A stretch of 64,000 nt of DNA from contig OY754466.1 in the NCBI GenBank assembly GCA_963575645.1, forward strand, positions 35,310,001-35,374,000. Reading direction: 5' to 3'. A program made the translations under genes and the position numbers. Numbering within the stretch: position 1 is the stretch's first letter; every line of letters begins with the position of its first letter. Positions 57,375 through 64,000 of this stretch are shown one piece after another. Source of the stretch: Xanthostigma xanthostigma. Lineage: Eukaryota; Arthropoda; Insecta; Raphidioptera; Raphidiidae. The notes under the pieces were generated by a model. That model saw nothing but the letters and a program-made list of their open reading frames with translations, did no database searches and was not told where the DNA came from.

Positions 57375-57949
57375 TTTCTATAAATTCAAAAGAAATTTGA
57401 AAAATAAGAAAACACACAGCTTACAAACATTTTGGCTTGTTACGTCTGATTCATCTGTATGGAGATAAAAGTTATACATGTTACAAAATTTTAAAATATC
57501 ACTTTTATACGTTTAGTGATTTCAATATCGGCTATGTTCGTTGGTCTCCTCTTTTTGAATATTTTCACTTAAATGATGACTGGCGCACGCGCAGTCTACA
57601 ATTTGATTAGCAAACTTTACTTCTAATAGCAGTAGATTAGAGGTACCTATGTCCAAAGAATTACAAACAGCACAAATTACCACTTAACTTCGTATAGTAT
57701 CTTGATATTGTGCTTTTTGGAGTCACTGAATAAATATGCTCTAAATTCTAAAAAATAAACTTATTTTTATTAAAATACATAGTCCTTACGAGAAAACCCT
57801 GCTGTACCTACAAAAAAGTGTCTAGAAAACAGTATTTTTTACCTTAGTTTTTTATAAAAAATAAAAACAATTTGGAATCTTAACCATTTTTTAAGTTTTT
57901 AATAATTAAAAAATTGAAAGAAATTCTAGTGCAGGGACAAAATCAAATC
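57375..57949. other. 3' flank of the receptor gene, no other gene seen
   Basis: AT-rich. No further exon or recognised repeat. Confidence 0.35.
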
Positions 57950-58180
57950 TGTATATATATAAAAGGAAACCGTGATGACTGACTGACTGAGTGATCTATC
58001 AACGCACAGCTCAAACCACTGGACGGATTGGGCTGAAATTTGGCACACAGATAGTTACTATGATGTAGGCATCCGCTAAGAAAGGATTTTTGAAAATTCA
58101 ACCCCTAAAAGGGTGTAACGGGGGTTCAACTTTGCATGGAGAATAAACGCACAGCTCAAACAATCCGTCGATTGATTTAT
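57950..58180 (+). repeat. Widespread insect repeat
   Basis: GACTGACTGACTGAGTGATC, then GCACAGCTCAAACCACTGGA and GGGCTGAAATTTGGCACAC, is a repeat shared by many insect genomes. The related piece AACTAGTTGTGCCCGCGACT lies at 58868. The family class is uncertain. Confidence 0.5.
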
Positions 58181-59002
58181 TTTATAAATCAGCATAGCTT
58201 TCGTATCATAAAAGTACTTTGAAAAAATCTGAAAATTGACTCTGCAAGGCTCAATTTGAGCACAATTTAATAAATTCAATAAATGTCTACAAAAAAAAGT
58301 TTAAGAAATTTTAAACAAAAAAAAACAGTCTTTAAATATCACTTTATCACTTAAATTGAAATAAATAGTCTTAAGATTTGTAAAATAGTTGAATAAATTG
58401 ATTTAATCATATTTTCTTCGTACTAATATTCTATACCTGAAAACTTTCCTTTTCTTCGAACCCTAAAAAATCTAGGACGAGCCTAAAAGGTAGCCGTGTT
58501 GCAGCTAATAATAAAAGTTGCGCCTGTCAATAAAAGCACTTGTTATTTGCACATTGTGTTATATGATTAGTGTTCCGATAGTTTGCGATCATCTGTATAA
58601 GAAGCGATTCTAGATATAGACAGAGGTACGGTCGGTTAATAATTGGGTGTTGGTGACGTCAAAGCATGTGTCAAACATTGCCAAAAACGCGCGACTTGTT
58701 CGCAGTCTCTCTTGAAACTCACTTTCGCATTTCGATATGGATATCGATTTTACAACAATACTCTCTTCTCATAGTCAATGTTCGTTCCAATTCACCGCTT
58801 TTATATATTCCCGCAAGTATATGGAAGTACCTATCGAATAACTGGCTCATCTACTGAAAATATTCGAAACTAGTTGTGCCCGCGACTTCATCCCGTGAAT
58901 TTTATCACGTTTTATTTAACTTGCTTTCTTGTGTGTCTATCCGGGTGGTAGCATACATATTATTGTCGGGATCATAAAAGCGCAGCGGTCGGGACCTACA
59001 AT
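58181..59002. other. Intergenic, no gene recognised
   Basis: Apart from the repeat fragment at about 58865-58920, nothing was recognised. Confidence 0.35.
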
Positions 59003-59215
59003 TTAGTGTTGACTTAAAAAACGACGCATCAACAGAAGTACACATAGGATGTACGCGTCACTTTCTCGGTCGGGAGCGAAATCTAACGCAACTTCAAACG
59101 CCTCGCGCAAATCATTTACCCTGACGTTCAAAACGCTCCCGTCCTCGAAAAAGATACTGGACGCGCCGCTTCCGCTTGCTTGATTGCTGTTGTTCTGTGC
59201 GTCTGCCATTTTCAA
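59003..59215 (-). CDS. Hypothetical small protein, 70 residues
   Basis: I do not recognise this frame. It starts MKMADAQNNSNQASGSG in a good context for initiation (AAAATGG at the second Met). It has a polar Ser/Asn/Gly lead, then a mixed helical stretch SVLNVRVNDLREAFEVALDF, and ends at a natural stop after a Leu-rich segment. It is more GC- and CpG-rich than its surroundings, unlike the random frames nearby. It could be a real small gene, a first exon, or part of a transposon whose ends I could not find. Confidence 0.35.
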   Translation of the reverse strand: MKMADAQNNSNQASGSGASSIFFEDGSVLNVRVNDLREAFEVALDFAPDRESDAYILCVLLLMRRFLSQH

Positions 59216-59367
59216 AATCTTCGAGTTTTCTCACGGATAATACTTTGCAAAATTACTGAATGCGACTGATGACAACCGTTCTAACTCGGCTCTTTTTATA
59301 CCCAGATGATTGCGCCATTACCCACTGCAAATATCACAGATACTGCATAATGGAAATATGGTTCAAA

Positions 59368-60376
59368 AGCTGCCACCGCAGCCACCTGCATTGGGTAACA
59401 AACCTTCACTAGGTACAGCACAAATTACGAAATTCAACTTTTCAATTGCACATACCGCTAAACTAGCGGTATGTGCTTTATTATCGCTTTGTGCGTCAGA
59501 GCTGACTTTCGTTCATATAAGAAGTTATATTTAAGTTAATTTCACACGAAATCCATTCAAATTGAAGCTTTTTGAAAAGAGGAGATTCTAATCTATAAAA
59601 TAGAACCATTTTTAAATCAATTTGAGTTCATAAATACTATTAAAATTGTAATTGAAAATCACAAACAGCAGTTGTCGGTTGGTCTGTACGTATGTACGTA
59701 CGTACGTATGTACGTACGTACGTCACGACTCTACAGATCGCAATTTTGGTCGGATTGCCTTGGGTTATATTTTATTCACTTTGTTTACTATCAGACCAGA
59801 ACCCTATTTAAATTCACTAAAATGTGTTCAGTAGTTTAATTTTTATAAACAGTTTTATTTTTTATTATTTTTGACAGCTAATATAGTTTAAAAACAATAT
59901 AATAATCGCTGTGAAAATATAGTGTAATCCATAAAACAAGTGCTACACTTGTATACCGTGATAACACCACTAGACGTATTAGGCAGCCGTGGCGTAATGG
60001 TTATGCCGTTGGATTCCCAAGGGCAAGGTCCTGGGTTCGATTCCTTACGGTATCATTGACTTTTTTCTTTTTTTTTTCTTTTTATTTTGTTTTATTTTAT
60101 TCCACTTGATATTAATTATATATTATATTATGTATAGTTCTTAATTTTTTTTATTTTTGCAAACTTAAAAAAAAATATTTTTTCAATTTTTAATTATTTA
60201 TTTCTTTAAATTTTTAAATCTTTTTAAATTTATTAAAAATATTTTTTAATTGTTATTTTTTTATCATACAGTGGAAAACTTGCGGGATGTGCACTTTTGG
60301 TTTTGCCAACTATTTCGTAATTTTTGTCGTACCTAGTGAAGGTTTGTTACCCAATGCAGGTGGCTGCGGTGGCAAA
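59368..60376. repeat. Long foldback enclosing a tRNA-like unit
   Basis: The left arm 59368-59450 (GCCACCGCAGCCACCTGCAT, then TGGGTAACAAACCTTCACTA) is mirrored at 60290-60376. The spacer of about 840 bases contains a CGTA-rich microsatellite at 59690-59722 and the tRNA-like unit below. Confidence 0.75.
59983..60056 (+). repeat. tRNA-like polymerase III unit / SINE head
   Basis: A-box TGGCGTAATGG at 59990-60000 and a consensus-matching B-box GGTTCGATTCC at 60034-60044, 44 bases apart, are followed by a long T-rich tract from 60061 that would serve as a terminator. The acceptor and T stems pair poorly, so I call it tRNA-derived rather than a working tRNA gene. Confidence 0.55.
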
Positions 60377-61012
60377 TATCAAAAAGTTTCTTTACATAAT
60401 TCCGCAGGAGAAGTCCCGCTCTAACCAAAAAAATAAATGGTCACGCCAGTCATAAAAGCAAGAGAATCTATTTTTTGGACGAAGCTCTGATTTTCACATC
60501 ATACTAAAGGCTCTCACAGACCAAGGCGGCCATGGTGGCGATGGCGATAGCGGCCGCGGTGGTGGGAAAATAAAACATGTTGTTTTAATGTACGTGTTCA
60601 TACAGAAGTGCGTTCGCGGTCATTTTGGCGGAAATTTTCAGTGTTCATTCTTGCGGACACTATGCGGTGGCGGCCAAAAGCTTCGTGTCGTATTTGGCCC
60701 CTGAATGCTGTGTTAGCTGTTAGTTAAATACAAAATTGAAATGTCGAGTATTACCGAAAAAATTATTAAGCTTGTTAAAATGCATAAAATTTTATATGAT
60801 TTGTTACTTCTATTTGTGCAGATTAAACACAGTTTATTACGTTACCATGTAATAGTTGAGACACTAATAACATTGGTTAAGGTATTGTAAAGATTATTAA
60901 CCAGGTAACGACTTTTATATAGTAAACTCCTTACGTTTCATACCCCTGGCCCACAAACTGAATGTTGTTTTGTGCTTCCACCTACATAATGTAGCTTAAG
61001 CGACGAATAATT

Positions 61013-62186
61013 TGTAGACGGAAAAGTCGAAAGCAGAACAATTGACTTAGGAACTTTGTTTGGACTAGTTAGGAGATAAACATACTAAAAGTCCTTACCC
61101 CTCCGAGGTACGCCCGAAGGGGGGGAGCACAAAGAAGGTCCCGTTTTTTGGTTTTTTGCTTTCATCTCGAAAACGGTACGTCGTACGAAATTTTGTTGGA
61201 ATACATAATGAAAGCTGATAAAATTCTCTACAACTTTAGCTTTCACACTTTTTATCTATCTCCAATCTTTGACCATTTTTCGGAGCTCCGAAAAATGGTC
61301 GATTTTCAAAAATGTGTTAAATTCTCTGTAGCACATTGTAACAATACGAATTTGTCAAAATCATTTCGTATTGCTCATCCACACTATTAAAAACACCCAC
61401 ACACTATTAAAAAATAACATAAGCTGGGAGTACCTCCACGCAGGGCCCTCTTTCCCACTGATTGTAGTAGTGCTAGATGTGGGTGTAGGAAGGCCTCTAT
61501 GCTGTGCTCTACCATTTGCCACAATTGCAACGGAAGTTGCACAAATAGCATTCGCATGTTGGAGGACAACGACGATGACGACGACGGTAGGGATGATGTA
61601 GCAGAAATAGTAGCCTGCGGTCCATCATCTGATAATGACTCGACAGATGAGGAGAAAGAAGAAGAGGCTAATGCTGAGGAACCACAACCAGGTACGTCAT
61701 GCCCAAAGAGGCGGCGAGTGATTAAATAATTCATTGTAAATAATAATTGTTAAATGTATGGAGGTACTCCCAGCTAATGTTATTTTTTATTAGTGTGTGG
61801 GTGTTTTTAATAGTGTGGATGAGCAATACGAAATTATTTTGACAAACTCGTATTGTTACAATGTGCTACAGAGAATTTAACACATTTTTAAAAATCGACC
61901 ATTTTCCGGAGCTCATAGCTAGGCAAAGATTGGAGATAGATAAAAAGTGTGAAAGCTAAAGTTGTAGAGAATTTTATCAGCTTTCATTATGTATTACAAC
62001 AAAATTTCGTACGACGTACCGTTTTCGAGATGAAAGCGAAAAACCAAAAAACGGGACCTACTTTGTGCTCCCCCCCTTCGGGCGTACCTCGGAGGGGTAA
62101 GGACTTTTAGTATGTTTATCTCCTAACTAGTCCAAACAAAGTTCATAAGTCAAAAGTTCTGCTTTCGACTTTTCCATCTACATTCC
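61013..62186. repeat. Foldback with arms of about 430 bases
   Basis: The left arm (61013-61440) and right arm (61757-62186) are reverse complements with few differences, from GGAAAAGTCGAAAGCAGAAC outside to GCTGGGAGTACCTCC inside. The central 316 bases are single-copy and carry the acidic ORF below. Confidence 0.9.
61499..61729 (+). CDS. Acidic 76-residue ORF in the foldback loop, transposon-associated
   Basis: Unrecognised protein. It starts MLCSTICHNCNGSCTNS (four Cys), then RMLEDNDDDDDGRDD and EEKEEEANAEEPQPGTS, and ends in the basic run PKRRRVIK at a stop. An acidic region plus a terminal nuclear-localisation-like motif resembles the N-terminal regions of some transposases (for example piggyBac-type), but no catalytic domain is present. 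The opposite strand is also open because of the Asp/Glu codon repeats. It is the only unique sequence between two long inverted arms. Confidence 0.35.
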   Translation: MLCSTICHNCNGSCTNSIRMLEDNDDDDDGRDDVAEIVACGPSSDNDSTDEEKEEEANAEEPQPGTSCPKRRRVIK

Positions 62187-62637
62187 CCTTATGAGCACTC
62201 ATTGACCAAACTAATGGTTAAACTAAAAGTTCAGATATTCTCAAAGCTACCTCTATAGTGATCCTAATTACTCGCTCAATGGTTTAAAAATTGTTAAAAA
62301 CCATCAATCGGCGAGCATCATATAAGTGGTCTCATTTTGGTTCACTGAGTAACCGATCTTCCTATAATACCTTAATCAATGCTAATAAGACAAAATAAAA
62401 AACTTACTCTTCTTTTTGGTTGTCTTCTAAAATAGCTCCTACAAGTAAAACTTCTTCTAGTTCATAACAAACCATATTTATTAAACTCATTTAACTTATT
62501 GATATACATATACGTTTTATTTTAATTTGCGTTTTTCTATGTGCGCGATCAGGCGATAAATTCGCTTTGGTGTGTCTGCAGAACCTGATCGCAATCACGA
62601 TCGCCACCGCGGCCGCCTTGGTCTGTGAGAGCCTTTA

Positions 62638-63485
62638 AAGTGTATAGTTGTACCTAATAAATTTGACCGTTCGCGTTCGGCCATATTGATATCTATATTG
62701 ACTTTTCAGCACCTACTTTGCTTCTCTGTTTCTCATATGGATTGAAACGGCAACTGATATATAGACGTTGAATTGGTAAAATCGAATATCTTTTATTTTA
62801 TTTCACAGACTAATGCGAAAAAGAGTAATTTTACTACCGGTATACAAGCATGAAAAACAGCTGTTTTATACAGGGGACCGTGCAAAAAATGTAGTATGTA
62901 TCTCGACTGTAATGCTTGTATGACTCGTGTGACTGTTAAAAGTCGCCTATCGCTAAATAAATAAATTCATAATTCATAACGGACGTAAAAAATGATCTAA
63001 TCAACTTAGCAAGAACGTTAGTTTTCTGTTATCATTTTTCGAAATATTATACTGATCTAATATAATAATGTTTGAATCGGCTGTCTAAGTTTCAGCTCAA
63101 CCGTATAAATTACTTCTAATGCAGTGTAGCGTATTTTAACCCAACGGGCTATAAATTTTGGTTACACTGACAGTTAAATGAACAGACCGTAGATGTCAGG
63201 CTAAACTTAACTAACCTAAATTATTTACAGCCATTGCGCATAATAATTTGTAATATTGTACGGCTGGTTCTAAATTATAAGATGTATGATAGAACCTAAA
63301 TAATGAATACAAAACTGCAGTATTCAGATTTTTTCTGCCAAAAACTTGCCGGTACTTTTTCTCCGTCCTATACAAAAACATGGGAAATGTTAAAAACAGC
63401 TTGCATTAAGGGCATCCGCGCACTAGGCAGCTTGGCTGCGCAGCCAGGATGCGGCGGCCGAAATATTTGAGCAGCCACTTTTAAC
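62638..63485. other. Intergenic, minor repeat only
   Basis: 62863-62943 resembles 24861-24952 (GTGCAAAAAAT, then GACTCG.GTGACTGTTAAA). This suggests another dispersed repeat. No gene recognised. Confidence 0.35.
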
Positions 63486-63859
63486 TAGGGATGTTACGGA
63501 GGTGGTTTTATCGGAACCGAAGTCGGAGTCGGAGTTTTTAAATTTGGTTTTTCGGAGTCGGAATCGGAGTCGGAACCAGAATCGGACCGGAATCGGAGAT
63601 GGTGACAGAAGTTTAATTATTATTATTAATCGATGACAGAACGTGTGCAATGTGCATGTGGGAATAGACATGCACATGCATAAACCTGTTCATACGTTGG
63701 CCGCAGTCGCATGCTTCGACCTCTGATTAAAACCTCCGATTTCAAAGTATCGGAACCGAAATCGAAATCGGAGGTGTAAGTTCAATCGGATCGGAACCGG
63801 AGGTGTAAGATCAATCGGAAGTTTCGACATATCGGAGTCGAAGCTCCGTAACATCCCTA
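63486..63859. mobile_element. hAT MITE with exact 8-bp duplication and GGAGTC arrays
   Basis: Ends TAGGGATGTTACGGAG and CTCCGTAACATCCCTA are flanked by CTTTTAAC on both sides (63478-63485 and 63860-63867). Subterminal tandem GGAGTCGGA/CGGAACCGG units recall the ATCCGT arrays of the element at 32428-32972, whose TAGTGATG end is also similar. No coding content. Confidence 0.92.
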
Positions 63860-64000
63860 CTTTTAACAGCCAACTGACGGCCAGTTGTGACCCTTTCGTC
63901 GAGCGATATGGACGTGGAAGAACTTGTAATTAAATAAAAAACGCAAAGCTAAGAAAAGACATTGGATTCGTTTGTGGCTGCTCCCATACACAGTCATATG

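Larger units (their letters stand above)
60505..62637. mobile_element. 2.1-kb TIR element with nested foldback
   Basis: Ends are TAAAGGCTCTCACAGACCAA and TTGGTCTGTGAGAGCCTTTA, continuing with GGCGGCC..GGTGGCGAT-type inverted repeats. Weaker pairing (TGGTTAAGGTATTGTAA and complement at about 60873 and 62367) extends inward. It holds the foldback at 61013-62186. The target duplication is not clear. Confidence 0.8.

Noticed and set aside
59983-60056. Functional tRNA gene
   Set aside because: The internal promoter boxes are good, but the acceptor stem and T stem do not pair properly. A tRNA-derived repeat explains it better.

Overview
This window looks like a piece of an arthropod, most likely insect, nuclear genome. 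It is AT-rich, its genes have short exons with GT...AG introns, it carries an insect-type gustatory receptor, and it is crowded with small DNA transposons of the hAT, PIF/Harbinger, mariner and pogo/Tigger types. I cannot fix the order of insect from sequence alone.

Four genes can be reconstructed. (1) An ARL5 small GTPase (+, 1066-3887, five exons, 179 codons). (2) A peroxiredoxin-like-2 / prostamide-prostaglandin F synthase homologue with a CxxC centre (-, 12702-14508, three exons). (3) A divergent, apparently single-domain methylenetetrahydrofolate reductase (+, 19968-23596, three exons, 5' end not found). (4) A gustatory-receptor-like seven-transmembrane protein (+, 53837-57374, three exons, about 405 residues). 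They are unrelated and form no pathway or cluster. Two short ORFs (59003-59215 minus, 61499-61729 plus) are unassigned, and the second lies inside a transposon. A psq-type ORF (51874-52068 minus) also belongs to a transposon.

The rest is repeat-rich. About 7-32 kb holds many MITEs and foldbacks, several with readable target-site duplications. From 33.9 to 38.8 kb there is a satellite block: a 123-bp satellite with a GCGCATGCGC palindrome, then 24 units of a 120-bp satellite. Each 120-bp unit carries a CRE-like palindrome and two CCGCCATNTT motifs. A related composite, without the 120-bp array but with a Harbinger copy nested in it, lies at 46.8-49.8 kb. Mariner-type elements with transposase scraps lie at 42.7-43.3 and 46.0-46.6 kb. 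A pogo-like element with a psq-type helix-turn-helix ORF lies at 51.2-52.6 kb. The receptor gene has a foldback about 195 bp upstream of its ATG and a different element in each intron. The window ends with a 2.1-kb terminal-inverted-repeat element holding a large foldback, and a hAT MITE with an exact 8-bp duplication.

The most distinctive observation is the 120-bp array: dozens of YY1/Pho-type and CREB/ATF-type core sites at fixed spacing in 2.9 kb. The single-domain MTHFR is the most interesting gene. All family assignments come from reading motifs by eye; no database search was run.
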